From P52-10 sp041397365 (GTDB lineage: Bacteria; Pseudomonadota; Alphaproteobacteria; Rhizobiales; Xanthobacteraceae): 64,000 nt of DNA. Positions 45,647 through 54,105 of this stretch are shown here, in pieces (positions within the stretch are counted from its first letter, which is position 1; every line of letters begins with the position of its first letter). The stretch covers positions 1-64,000 of the forward strand of contig JAWKWT010000009.1 of assembly GCA_041397365.1 (NCBI GenBank), in the 5' to 3' direction. Below the pieces are notes generated by a model. The model did not search any database. It saw nothing but the letters and a program-made list of their open reading frames with translations, and had not been told where the DNA came from. The position numbers and the translations under genes are program-made.

Positions 45647-46143
45647 CAGTCCAGCCCGCCGAAGGCGGCCGCGTAAGTCACTTTGCCCGACGAGGGCGCG
45701 TCCGGCGCGAGCCGCAGGGCCTGGAAATACTCGCCCTGATAGATGCAATCGAAGCCCGCCGCGGATGCCCGCGAAAACCCGAAGCGTTGATAGTAAGCGG
45801 GATCGCCGAGCACGAACACGATTCCTTCGCCCGCATCCCGCAGCCGGGCGTGGCTCGCGCGGATCAATGCACTGCCGACGCCGCGTCGCTGATGCATTGG
45901 CAAGACCGCGACGGGCGCAAGCGAAACGCCGGCAAGCCGCGGCGCGCCCTGCGCGATCCAGACCCTGGAAAAAGCCACATGCCCGATCAACGCGCCGCCA
46001 TCCTCCGCCACCAGCGAACAGACGAGATCGCCTTCACCGCGCAGCCGGTCGACGAGATCGGCCTCCGGCGTCTGCCCGAAGGCATCGGCGACAAGCGCAT
46101 GGATGGCAGGCGCGTCTTCGGGGCGCTCAGGGCGGACGATCAT
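45646..46143 (-). CDS. GNAT family N-acetyltransferase
   Basis: 165 aa from the ATG at 46143 (MIVRPERPEDAPAIHALV). Acetyl-CoA site: VSLAPVAVLPMHQRRGVGSA (V-x-P..Q/RxxGxG/A). The C-terminal signature VLGDPAYYQRFGFSRAS is typical of the YhbS-like subgroup of predicted N-acetyltransferases. Substrate unknown. It overlaps fmt by 4 nt (ATGA) and truA by one base, so it is translationally coupled inside the fmt-truA operon. Confidence 0.88.
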   Translation of the reverse strand: MIVRPERPEDAPAIHALVADAFGQTPEADLVDRLRGEGDLVCSLVAEDGGALIGHVAFSRVWIAQGAPRLAGVSLAPVAVLPMHQRRGVGSALIRASHARLRDAGEGIVFVLGDPAYYQRFGFSRASAAGFDCIYQGEYFQALRLAPDAPSSGKVTYAAAFGGLD

Positions 46144-47072
46144 ATCATCCGCATCCCCGGCCGCAGCCGCGTGCCGCGCAGGAAGACATCGGCGGTCATC
46201 GGCTGCTTGCCGGCGCGCTGCAATTGCGTGACGCGGATCGCCCCGTCGCCGCAGGCGATGGTCAGTTGCTCGTCGAGCAGTTCGCCGGGTGCCCCATGGC
46301 CCTCCGCGAGCGAGCATCGCAGGATTTTCAGGCGCACCGGCTGGCCGTCGATCTCCGCTTGGGTCCATGCGCCGGGAAACGGCGACAGGCCGTGACAATG
46401 CCGCAGTACCTCGCGCGCGGATTTCGTCCAGTCGATCCGCGCTTCGTCCTTCTCGATCTTGGCCGCATAGGTCACGCCGTCAGCGGCTTGCGGCGTCAGC
46501 GGCAGTGGCCCGTGCTCCAGCTGCGTCATCGTCTCGGCCATCAGCGCGCCGCCCGCTTCCGCCAGCGAATCGTGCAGGTCGCCGGCGGTCATCGCATCGG
46601 TGATCGTCATGCGCAGGCTGGCTGCGACATCGCCGGTGTCGAGGCCGGCATCCATCTTCATCACCATCGCGCCGCTCGTCGCGTCGCCCGCCATGATCGC
46701 CCGGTTGATCGGCGCGGCCCCGCGCCAGCGCGGCAGCAGCGAGGCGTGCAGGTTGAAGCAGCCGAGCCGCGGCGCATCGAGGATCGCCTGCGGCAGGATC
46801 AGCCCGTAGGCGACGACGATCGCCGCATCGGCGGCATGCGCGGCAAATGCTTGCGCAGCCTCCGCACCTTTAAGCGATTTCGGCGAAAACACCGGCAGGC
46901 CAAGCTCGCGCGCGGCGCGTTCGACCGGCGTGACCTGCTGCTTCATGCCGCGCCCGGCCGGTTTTGGCGCGCGGGTGTAGACGGCGGCGATCTCGTGCCC
47001 GGCCGCGACCAGCGCGCGCAGCGTCGGCAGCGCGAAATCCGGCGTTCCCATGAAAATCAGACGAAGCGCCAT
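46140..47072 (-). CDS. fmt: Methionyl-tRNA formyltransferase
   Basis: 310 aa from the ATG at 47072 (MALRLIFMGTPDFALP). The N-terminal formyltransferase domain has the catalytic NLHASLLPRWRGAAPINRAI (Asn/His) and DTGDVAASL. The C-terminal OB-like domain begins around VTYAAKIEKDEARIDW. It formylates Met-tRNA(fMet) for initiation, and pairs functionally with def immediately upstream (33-nt gap). Confidence 0.96.
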   Translation of the reverse strand: MALRLIFMGTPDFALPTLRALVAAGHEIAAVYTRAPKPAGRGMKQQVTPVERAARELGLPVFSPKSLKGAEAAQAFAAHAADAAIVVAYGLILPQAILDAPRLGCFNLHASLLPRWRGAAPINRAIMAGDATSGAMVMKMDAGLDTGDVAASLRMTITDAMTAGDLHDSLAEAGGALMAETMTQLEHGPLPLTPQAADGVTYAAKIEKDEARIDWTKSAREVLRHCHGLSPFPGAWTQAEIDGQPVRLKILRCSLAEGHGAPGELLDEQLTIACGDGAIRVTQLQRAGKQPMTADVFLRGTRLRPGMRMI

Positions 47073-47104
47073 GGCGTCAGCCAACCCTCGATTAAGACGG
47101 GTGT

Positions 47105-47616
47105 TTAACCCTCGCGCTTGGCAGCCTTGGTGAATTTCTTCAGCACACGCTCGCGCTTCAGGCGCGAGAGATAATCCACGAACAGCACGCCGTTCAGATG
47201 ATCGATCTCATGCTGGATGCAGGTGGCGAACAGGCCGTCCGCCTCCTCCTCATGCACCTTGCCGTCGAGGTCGATGTAGCGCACGCGCACCTTGGCCGGC
47301 CGCTCCACCTCCTCGTAATATTCCGGAATCGAAAGGCAGCCCTCCTCGTAGAACGACCTTTCCTCCGACGACCAGAGGATCTCCGGATTGATGAACACGC
47401 GCGGCTGCGGCTCGTCGTCCTTCTTGGCGAGATCCATCGTCACGATCCGCTGCGAACCACGATCTGGACAGCAAGAGGCCGTACCTGGCGCCTCATACAT
47501 CGTTTCCAGCATGTCGTCGGCGAGCTTGCGCACCTCTCCGACGTCACCTTTTCGATCGGCGTCGAGACAAGGCGGAGTTGTTTGTCCGGCAGGATGATGA
47601 TTTCGCGGATGGCCAT
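47105..47616 (-). pseudogene. def: Peptide deformylase, frame broken by several indels in the first half
   Basis: Removes the formyl group from nascent proteins. MAIREIIILPDKQLRLVSTP starts at 47616. A two-base insertion (SE-AG-VRKL, near 47533) moves it out of frame. RKLADDMLETMYEAPG is back in the main frame, and then the motif-1 region (normally GxGLAAxQ) at about 47455-47485 is scrambled by further indels. From QRIVTMDLAKKDDEPQ on it is normal, with motif 2 EEGCLSIPEYYEEV and motif 3 CIQHEIDHLNG (zinc Cys/His/His and catalytic Glu). Def is normally essential next to fmt, so sequence errors are the likely explanation, or a second def copy exists elsewhere. Confidence 0.9.
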
Positions 47617-47692
47617 GGCGCGCGATGTAATCCGCCCCGCCCGCCCGGTCAATCAGCCCGGCGGCGCAAAGGCTGCGCGGGACATTCACAAC

Positions 47693-47800
47693 GTTAACCA
47701 CGATCGTCAACCATCGGTTAACCATGTCCGTTAGCTCTGGTTAACCGTGTTTATTAACTTTTGCTTAACCATGTTCGTTGAGTTCTGGTTAACCGCAGTC
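47693..47800. repeat. Phased array of TTAACC boxes (about 24-bp period)
   Basis: TTAACC occurs at 47694, 47718, 47741, 47765 and 47789, i.e. steps of 24, 23, 24 and 24 bp. Each box is followed about 13 bp on by a weaker TTAA/TTGA/TCAA-like half (TCAACCAT, TTAGCTCT, TTAACTTT, TTGAGTTC). Two boxes are exact TTAACCAT and several form the palindrome GGTTAACC. It lies in the 232-bp gap between the divergent def and MFS genes. TTAACCAT resembles a CtrA half-site, but the 13-bp inner spacing differs from the usual TTAA-N7-TTAA. Confidence 0.8.
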
Positions 47801-47848
47801 GCAACGATGTTCGTTATTTGTTCCTGATGTCGGAAGAATGAAGCCGCG

Positions 47849-49205
47849 ATGACCGCCTCCGACGCTGCTCCTCCCAGCGACGCGCAACCGCGCCCCGTCA
47901 CCTGGCGCGAGACGCTCGGCGTCTATTTGCAGCCGCGCGTGCTGGTCGTGCTGTTTCTCGGCTGTCCTGCGGCCTGCCGCTGGCGCTGTCCGGCTCGACG
48001 CTCCTGGTGTGGATGCGCGAATCCGGCGTCGATCTCGGCACCATCGGCCTGTTCGCGCTGGTCGGCACGCCCTACACGATCAAGTTTCTCTGGCGCCGCT
48101 GATCGATCGCTGAGCGTTCCGGTGCTCACCCGCCTGCTCGGCTGCCGCCGCGGCTGGCTGGTGTTCTCGCAACTGCTCCTGATCGCGGCGATCCTCGTGC
48201 TGGCGCTCACCGATCCGGCGAAATCGCCGTTCTATGTCGCGCTGGGCGCGCTGCTGGTAGCGACCGCCTCCGCCACGCAGGACACGGTGGTCGATGCGTT
48301 CCGCGTCAAGCCTGCCCGAGAACGAGCAGGCCGCCGGCATGGCGGCCTATGTCGCCGCCTATCGCATCGGCATGCTGATCTCGACCGCCGGCGCGCTGTT
48401 TCTCGTCAGCGGCTTCGAGAGCACCGGCATCGGCAAATCCGCCGCGTGGTCATGGGGCTATGTTGCGATGGCCGCGCTGGTCGGCATCGGCATGCTGGCG
48501 AGCGTGCTCGCGACCGAGCCGGAACGCTCGCAACAGGCGCTTGAAGAAACGAAGGACGAATCGCCCGCCAAGCGGGTGATGGCCGCCGCCTTCGGCGCGT
48601 TCGCCGATTTCTGGGGCGCAAGGATGCATGGGCGGTGCTCGCCTTCGTCATCCTGTTCAAATTCACCGACGCCTTCTCCGGCACGATGACCGCGCCGTTC
48701 GTGATCGATCTCGGCTACACGCGCAACGACTATGCCGCGATCGTCAAGGGCGTCGGCCTCGCCGCGACCCTGATCGGCGGCTTCGCCGGCAGCGGCTTCG
48801 GCGCGCGCATGGTCGCTGCCGGCATGTCTGTGGTTCGCGGGCATCGTGCAAGCGCTGTCGAATCTGGTGTTCGCATGGCTCGCCACCGTCGGCATCAATC
48901 AATGGGCGCTCGCGGCCGCGATCACGGCGGAGAATTTCACCGGCGCGATCGGCACGGTGATTTTCGTCGCCTATCTCTCGGCGCTCTGCAACAATCCGCT
49001 GCACACCGCCACGCAATATGCGCTGCTCGCCGCATTGTCGGCGGTGGGGCGGACTTATCTCGCCTCAAGCGCCGGCTTCATCGCGCAATCCACCGGCTGG
49101 CCGCTGTTCTTCGCGGTGAGCGTGCTGGTCGCCGTCCCGAGCCTGCTGCTATTGCTGTGGCTGCAGGTGCGCGGCCATTTCACGACGCTGAAACTCAAGA
49201 CCTGA
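47849..49205 (+). pseudogene. AmpG-like MFS transporter, frame broken about five times
   Basis: ATG at 47849. Assembled across frames, the protein is a ~450-aa, 12-TM MFS permease of the AmpG/PAT branch: TWRETLGVYLQPRVLVVLFL, SVPVLTRLLGCRRGWLVFSQ, ASATQDTVVDAFRV (the conserved TQD motif), GMAAYVAAYRIGMLISTAGA, FTDAFSGTMTAPFVIDLGYT and FTGAIGTVIFVAYLSALCNN. Indels are near 47970, 48100, 48308, 48622 and 48833, each followed by intact family sequence. AmpG imports anhydromuropeptides for wall recycling. Five small indels with no loss of the protein sequence between them argue for poor base quality rather than evolutionary decay. The feature type records the broken frame. Confidence 0.85.
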
Positions 49206-49232
49206 CGTCTTTTGACAGAGATATCCTGCATG

Positions 49233-49322
49233 GTCATGGCCGGGTTTATCCCGGCCATCCACGTCTTTCTTGAACAGAGGTGCCGTCAAGGCGTGGATGC
49301 CCGGCATCAAGCCGGGCATGAC
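49233..49322. repeat. 90-bp imperfect inverted repeat, GTCATG[G/C]CCGGG termini
   Basis: The left arm GTCATGGCCGGGTTTATCCC is followed by GGCCATCCACGTCTTTCTTG. The right arm CAAGGCGTGGATGCCCGGCA ends ATCAAGCCGGGCATGAC. Each arm also contains its own small palindrome (GGCCGGG..CCCGGCC; GCCCGGC..GCCGGGC). This type of intergenic element is recurrent in Bradyrhizobium-like genomes. It lies between the MFS gene and the small secreted protein. Confidence 0.85.
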
Positions 49323-49367
49323 GGAGAATAGATCAGCGGCCAACGATCCAATCAGGCCGTAACGTGC

Positions 49368-49787
49368 CTACCGCACGATACTCCATTTCAGCACCAGCGC
49401 ATCGCTCACCTGCCCCGCCACGGTCGCGCACGACATCTCATCCGCCTTGATCGAGATGGTCTTTCCGACGAGCGGTTTCAGCGCCTTCAACTCCGCGTCG
49501 CTGTGGGTGACGATCTGAAAGGTTTCCGGCCCCGTCATCAGATTGCAGAGGCCGTCCGGCCCCGGAATTCGCCGCCCCTCGCTGACGATCTGATAGGTGA
49601 AGATGCGCTTGCCGCCCGAGCGGGTGCGCAGCAGCAGCAATTCGCCGGAGAGAATATCGCCGCGCTGGATCGGCTTCGGCGGCGACGCCGGTTGCGCCGC
49701 CTGGGCCAACAGGTCCCCGCTCGCCATCACAATCGCCGTGCAGGTGCAGATAAGCCCCGCCAGACGTCGAACAGTCAGTTTCGTCAT
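49368..49787 (-). CDS. Hypothetical secreted protein
   Basis: 139 aa from the ATG at 49787 (MTKLTVRRLAGLICTCTAIV), which begins a Sec signal peptide with likely cleavage after LLAQA. The mature part is a small beta-rich domain: GDILSGELLLLRTRSGGKRI, FTYQIVSEGRRIPGPDG, C-N-L and MSCATVAGQVSDALVLKW. Two cysteines (DGLCNL and EMSCAT) could form a periplasmic disulfide. I do not recognise the family. It lies downstream of recR on the same strand with a 28-nt gap. Confidence 0.65.
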   Translation of the reverse strand: MTKLTVRRLAGLICTCTAIVMASGDLLAQAAQPASPPKPIQRGDILSGELLLLRTRSGGKRIFTYQIVSEGRRIPGPDGLCNLMTGPETFQIVTHSDAELKALKPLVGKTISIKADEMSCATVAGQVSDALVLKWSIVR

Positions 49788-49815
49788 TCCGTCTCTTGCC
49801 GTTTCTTGCCGTCGC

Positions 49816-50421
49816 TCAGAACAGGGTCCGCTGCCGCATCGCCGCGGCCAGCGTTCCCTCATCGAGATAATCGAGTTCGCCGCCGACCGGCACGCCATGC
49901 GCGAGCCGCGTCACTTTCACATTCGCCTCTTGCAGCAGATCGGTGATGTAATGGGCGGTTGTTTGACCGTCCACCGTCGCATTCAAGGCGAGAATGATTT
50001 CAGTCACCTCCCCCGCATGCGCGCGGGCGACCAGCGCATCGATCGTCAGGTCCTGCGGGCCGACGCCATCGAGCGGCGACAGCGTTCCGCCGAGCACATG
50101 ATAGCGGCCGCTCGTCGCATGCGCGCGCTCCAGCGCCCACAAATCGGCGACATCCGACACCACGACGATGGTGGCCGAATCGCGCCGCGGGTCGGTGCAG
50201 ACCGTGCAAGGGTTGATCGTATCGATGTTGCCGCAGGTCTTGCACACCTGCACCTTGTCGATCGCCACTTGCAGCGCCGCCGACAGCGGCATCATCAGCG
50301 CATCGCGCTTCTTGATGAGATGCAGAGCCGCACGCCGCGCCGAGCGCGGTCCAAGACCCGGCAGGCGCGCGAGCAACTGGATCAGCCGTTCGATCTCGGG
50401 GCCTGCGACCGCCGAAGCCAT
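49816..50421 (-). CDS. recR: Recombination mediator RecR
   Basis: 201 aa: N-terminal HhH (LARLPGLGPRSARRAALHLI), C4 zinc finger CKTCGNIDTINPCTVC, and a Toprim domain (ATIVVVSDVADLWALERA ... LALNATVDGQTTAHYI). With RecO/RecF it loads RecA on gapped DNA. The ATG overlaps the ybaB stop (TGATG), part of the conserved dnaX-ybaB-recR operon. Confidence 0.97.
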   Translation of the reverse strand: MASAVAGPEIERLIQLLARLPGLGPRSARRAALHLIKKRDALMMPLSAALQVAIDKVQVCKTCGNIDTINPCTVCTDPRRDSATIVVVSDVADLWALERAHATSGRYHVLGGTLSPLDGVGPQDLTIDALVARAHAGEVTEIILALNATVDGQTTAHYITDLLQEANVKVTRLAHGVPVGGELDYLDEGTLAAAMRQRTLF

Positions 50422-50741
50422 CAGCCAAACCCTAATCCCGGCGGCAGCTTCAGTCCGCCGGTGAGCGCCGACATCTTCTCCTGCATCGCCGCTTCCGCCT
50501 TGCGCTTGGCGTCGCCGAGCGCGGTGACGACCAGGTCCTCGACCACCTCGCGCTCCTCCGGCTTCATCAGCGAGGCGTCGATATTCACCGCCTTCACGTC
50601 CATCTTCGCGGTCATCCGCACGGTGACGAGACCGCCGCCGGACAGCCCCTCGACCTCGACGTGATCGAGTTCGTCCTGCAACGCCTTCATCTTCGACTGC
50701 AACTCAGCCGCCTGCTTCATCATTCCGAGAAAGTCAGCCAT
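50421..50741 (-). CDS. YbaB/EbfC family nucleoid-associated protein
   Basis: 106 aa from the ATG at 50741 (MADFLGMMKQAAELQSKMKA). The amphipathic N-terminal helix, central VEVEGLSGGGLVTVRMTAKM strands and C-terminal KLPPGLGFG tail are family hallmarks. It forms dimeric DNA-binding tweezers, is nucleoid-associated, and is linked to recombination through co-expression with recR. It lies between dnaX and recR in the standard order. Confidence 0.95.
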   Translation of the reverse strand: MADFLGMMKQAAELQSKMKALQDELDHVEVEGLSGGGLVTVRMTAKMDVKAVNIDASLMKPEEREVVEDLVVTALGDAKRKAEAAMQEKMSALTGGLKLPPGLGFG

Positions 50742-50770
50742 CAACGATCCTTAAGGTCTTGAGCGTGGAA

Positions 50771-52516
50771 TCAGTCGTCGTCGTCTTCCGGCGGCGGCTC
50801 CGGCGCGTCGATGTCGTCGCCGGACGGGCCTTGCGCGATGCGCCGCACCGCCTCGATCTTCGCGCCGGGCCATTTCGCCATCACATCCTGAATGCGCGGA
50901 TCGGCCTGCACCGCCGCCTCCAGCTCGTTCTGCGATGCCTGCGCCTGCGCCCGCAGCGTCGGCTCTGCCGGCGCGTTCGAGACGATCACGGTCCAGCGCC
51001 GGCCGGTCCAGACTTCCAGCTTGCGCGACAGGTCGTTGACGAGCGCCCGCGAGGCCATCGGCTCCAGCGCAAGCTCCAGCCTGCCGTCCTCGATTCGCAC
51101 CAGCCGGACATCGTTCTCCAGCGCCGCCTTGATTTGCAGATCGCGCTGCTTCGCCGCCAGCGCGACGACTTCCGGAAACGTCGCCAGATGCAGCCGCGGA
51201 GCCGCAGGCGCAACGGGTTCAGGTGAGGGCTGCCGCATCGTCGACGCCTCGGGCGCGGATCGCGACGATGACGGCGCGAACGAACGCGGCGCAGGCATGG
51301 CATTGTCCGCACGCGAAGACGGCGGCGTTGCCCCGCGTCCCGACGATCCGCCATTGCCTGAGGCCATCGACGATCCGCCGCCGCTTTCGAGCGCGCGGAT
51401 CGCCTCGTCCGGCGTCGGCAGATCGGCCGCATAGGCGATGCGCACCAGCACCATTTCGGCGGCCAGCGCCGGTCGCGCGGCGAGCTTGGTCTCCTCCATG
51501 CCCTTCAGCAGCATCTGCCACATCCGCGACAGCACACGCATCGACAGTTTCGCCGCCAGATCGCGGGCGCGCTGCCGCTCGGTCTCGCCATGGGCGCCGC
51601 TTTCGGCGAGCGCCGGCGCAACTTTCACGCGCGTCACGAAGTTCACGAATTCGGCGAGGTCGGCGAGAATCACCAGCGGATCGGCGCCGACGTCATATTG
51701 CTCGCGGAATTCCCGGAACGCGGTTTCGATGTCGCCGCTGGCGAGCGCCGTGAACAGATCGATCACCCGCGTCCGGTCCGCGAGCCCGAGCATCTGCCGC
51801 ACATTCTCGGCCTGCACCTGACCCGCCGCATGCGCGATCGCCTGATCGAACAGCGACAGCGAATCGCGCACCGAGCCTTCCGCGGCCCGCGCGATCATGC
51901 GCAGCGCCTCGGGCTCGGCCTCGACCTTTTCCTGCTCGGCGATGCGCGCGAGATTGGCGATCAGCACGTCGGCGTCGACGCGGCGCAGATCGAAACGCTG
52001 GCAGCGTGACAGCACCGTGATCGGCACTTTGCGGATTTCGGTGGTGGCGAAGATGAATTTCGCGTGCGGCGGCGGCTCCTCCAACGTTTTCAGGAACGCA
52101 TTGAAGGCCGCCGTCGACAGCATATGCACTTCGTCGATGATGTAGACTTTATAGCGCGCGCTGGCGGGCGCATAATTCACGCCGTCGGTGATCTGGCGGA
52201 CATCGTTGACGCCGGTATGCGAGGCGGCGTCCATCTCCAGCACGTCGAGATGGCGGCTTTCCATGATCGCCTGGCAGTGCCGGCCGAGCGCCGGCATGGT
52301 GATCGTCGGCCCCGTCACCGAACCATCCGGCAGTTCGTAATTCAGCGCGCGCGCGAGGATCCGCGCCGTGGTCGTCTTGCCAACGCCGCGCACGCCGGTC
52401 AGAATCCATGCCTGCGGGATGCGGCCCGTCTCGAACGCATTCGAGATCGTCCGCACCATATGTTCCTGTCCGATCAGATCGTCGAAATTCGACGGGCGGT
52501 ATTTGCGCGCCAGCAC
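50771..52516 (-). CDS. dnaX: DNA polymerase III subunits gamma/tau DnaX
   Basis: 581 aa from the GTG at 52516, just inside the conserved start (RVLARKYRPSNFDDLIGQ). Clamp-loader AAA+ ATPase: Walker A GVRGVGKTTTARIL, DEVHMLSTAAFNAFLKTLEE, sensor I ATTEIRKVP. The domain III/IV tau region follows a Gly/Ser/Pro-rich linker (~375-440). The family N-terminus normally extends ~35 residues upstream. Here the missing part (GDAS..TDQSGFDLGTPPAAPA..AGYR) is readable up to an ATG at 52640 only by allowing two frame changes, near 52590 and in the GCC/GGC run near 52530. The true start is therefore probably 52640. ffs lies upstream as usual. Confidence 0.94.
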   Translation of the reverse strand: MLARKYRPSNFDDLIGQEHMVRTISNAFETGRIPQAWILTGVRGVGKTTTARILARALNYELPDGSVTGPTITMPALGRHCQAIMESRHLDVLEMDAASHTGVNDVRQITDGVNYAPASARYKVYIIDEVHMLSTAAFNAFLKTLEEPPPHAKFIFATTEIRKVPITVLSRCQRFDLRRVDADVLIANLARIAEQEKVEAEPEALRMIARAAEGSVRDSLSLFDQAIAHAAGQVQAENVRQMLGLADRTRVIDLFTALASGDIETAFREFREQYDVGADPLVILADLAEFVNFVTRVKVAPALAESGAHGETERQRARDLAAKLSMRVLSRMWQMLLKGMEETKLAARPALAAEMVLVRIAYAADLPTPDEAIRALESGGGSSMASGNGGSSGRGATPPSSRADNAMPAPRSFAPSSSRSAPEASTMRQPSPEPVAPAAPRLHLATFPEVVALAAKQRDLQIKAALENDVRLVRIEDGRLELALEPMASRALVNDLSRKLEVWTGRRWTVIVSNAPAEPTLRAQAQASQNELEAAVQADPRIQDVMAKWPGAKIEAVRRIAQGPSGDDIDAPEPPPEDDDD

Positions 52517-52765
52517 CCGATAGCCCGCGCCGCCGCCGGCGCCGCCGGCGGCGTGCCGAGATCGAATCCGGACTGGTCGGTCAGGGAGACGCGTCGCCTG
52601 CGGATTTGCCGGTCTCGTTCATCGGGCGATCCGCGGTCATCTCTCTTAATGAACGGCCAAGGAACGGCCGCGACAGAAGGGCTGCGTTGGATGGCCAAAG
52701 GTCATGTCGCACGCGAGAGCGCGTAACAGACCATCGGCCAACGCGACGAACCACGAAAGCGAGGG

Positions 52766-52863
52766 TGGGAGACTGACGAGCGACCCGAACCGGAGCTCGT
52801 TAGGGCTGCTTCCTTCCGGACCTGACCCGGTTGGCGAGTGGCTCGTCCACCGCCAATCTCCCG
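52766..52863 (-). ncRNA. ffs: Signal recognition particle RNA, bacterial small type (4.5S)
   Basis: On the minus strand the universal tetraloop domain is exact: GGGTCAGGTCCGGAAGGAAG, then CAGCCC (52803-52827). Flanking strands pair into the long hairpin: 5' GGGAGATTGGCGG...GACGAGCC with 3' GGTCGCTCGTCAGTCTCCC. It is about 98 nt, normal for alphaproteobacteria. It scaffolds Ffh in co-translational targeting. The position upstream of dnaX is the conserved one. No promoter was securely identified. Confidence 0.96.
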
Positions 52864-53097
52864 GCCCTATTTGGGGCCAACCGCCACAGAAAGCAAGCGC
52901 GAGAGATTGGCATCTGCTAGGTTGGAAGAACTCTATGTGACTGGTATCGTTTATGTTCCTTTTCGCGACGCCCGCCCGGACGCTTCATCCACAGCTCACG
53001 CGCGAAACGGTCCGTCCGGGCCGCCGGACGGGTATAATCGCGAAGAAACGAGCGATGTTCGCCAGCGACATCCGCACGAAACCATGGTTGGGATGAA

Positions 53098-54036
53098 ATG
53101 CCACAAGAAACGCTTTTTCCGCTCGGTGAATTCGGCTTCCTGACAAACCCGATCGATCGCGCCGCGCATCTGCGCGATGACGCCGAGAAGCTGTTCGCGC
53201 TAGAGGGCAAGGCGAACAGCCGCGCCTATGTGATCCATCGCGATTCGCTGGTGATGAAGCAGGACGGCGACACCGCGCGCGCGGCGCTGACGATCAAGGA
53301 GGCGCTCGGTTTCGGCGCCAATCCGGGCACGATCTTCATCGGCCTGCGCGATGGCGCCGCGCATTTCGGCATGGGCATCTCGCAGCAGGCCGCTGAAAAA
53401 CTCACCGGCCGCAACGATGTGATCGTCGAGCCGCTGCGCAACCTCGCCTCGCAGGGCATCGTGCCGCCGTCGGAACTCGCCTCGGTCGCGGTCGCCAAAT
53501 CGCTGGTGCATTTCCATCAGCGCCACGGCTTCTGCTCCAATTGCGGCGCGCGCTCGCAGATGTCGCAAGGCGGCTGGAAGCGCGAATGTCCGAACTGCAA
53601 GACCGAGCATTTCCCGCGCACCGATCCGGTCGTCATCATGCTGGTGACCGACGGCGATCGCTGCCTGCTCGGGCGGCAGAAGCAATTCCTGAAGGGCATG
53701 TGGTCGTGCCTGGCCGGCTTCGTCGAACCGGCGGAGACGATCGAGGACGCGGTCTGCCGTGAAATCCGCGAGGAGGCCGGCATCGAATGCACCGACGTGC
53801 AATATTACAAGGCGCAGCCCTGGCCCTATCCCTATTCGCTGATGATCGGCTGCAAGGCCCGCGCCGTGACCACCGACATCCAGGTCGACCGCGCCGAGCT
53901 GGAGGACGCCCGCTGGTTCACCCGCGACGAGGTGAAAGCGATGTTCGCGGACACGCATCCGGACGGCTATCGCAGCCCGAACGGCATCGCCATCGCGCAT
54001 CATCTGCTCGGCACCTGGGCGCTGACCGATAAATAG
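53098..54036 (+). CDS. nudC: NAD(+) diphosphatase NudC
   Basis: 312 aa. The C4 zinc ribbon GFCSNCGARSQ...RECPNCKTEHFPR is followed by the Nudix box GFVEPAETIEDAVCREIREE and the NADH-pyrophosphatase signature AQPWPYPYSLMIG (QPWPFPxS type). It hydrolyses NADH/NAD to NMN(H) and AMP, and decaps NAD-capped RNA in E. coli. The ATG at 53098 gives MPQETLFPLGEFGFLTNPID. Monocistronic as far as can be seen; a PfkB kinase follows 69 nt later. Confidence 0.95.
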   Translation: MPQETLFPLGEFGFLTNPIDRAAHLRDDAEKLFALEGKANSRAYVIHRDSLVMKQDGDTARAALTIKEALGFGANPGTIFIGLRDGAAHFGMGISQQAAEKLTGRNDVIVEPLRNLASQGIVPPSELASVAVAKSLVHFHQRHGFCSNCGARSQMSQGGWKRECPNCKTEHFPRTDPVVIMLVTDGDRCLLGRQKQFLKGMWSCLAGFVEPAETIEDAVCREIREEAGIECTDVQYYKAQPWPYPYSLMIGCKARAVTTDIQVDRAELEDARWFTRDEVKAMFADTHPDGYRSPNGIAIAHHLLGTWALTDK

Positions 54037-54105
54037 GCGCGTCGGGAACCCGGCGCGGACTTCGCCGTTATCCGGGTTCCGACTCTCCCCAATTTCCAGG
54101 CAGGC

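Noticed and set aside
47693..47800. Chromosomal replication origin suggested by clustered TTAACC boxes
   Set aside because: No DnaA boxes, AT-rich unwinding element or origin-linked genes (dnaA, hemE, parAB) are visible around it.
52838..53143. 101-codon plus-strand frame overlapping the SRP RNA
   Set aside because: Covers the SRP RNA gene and the nudC start in another frame, with no recognisable protein.
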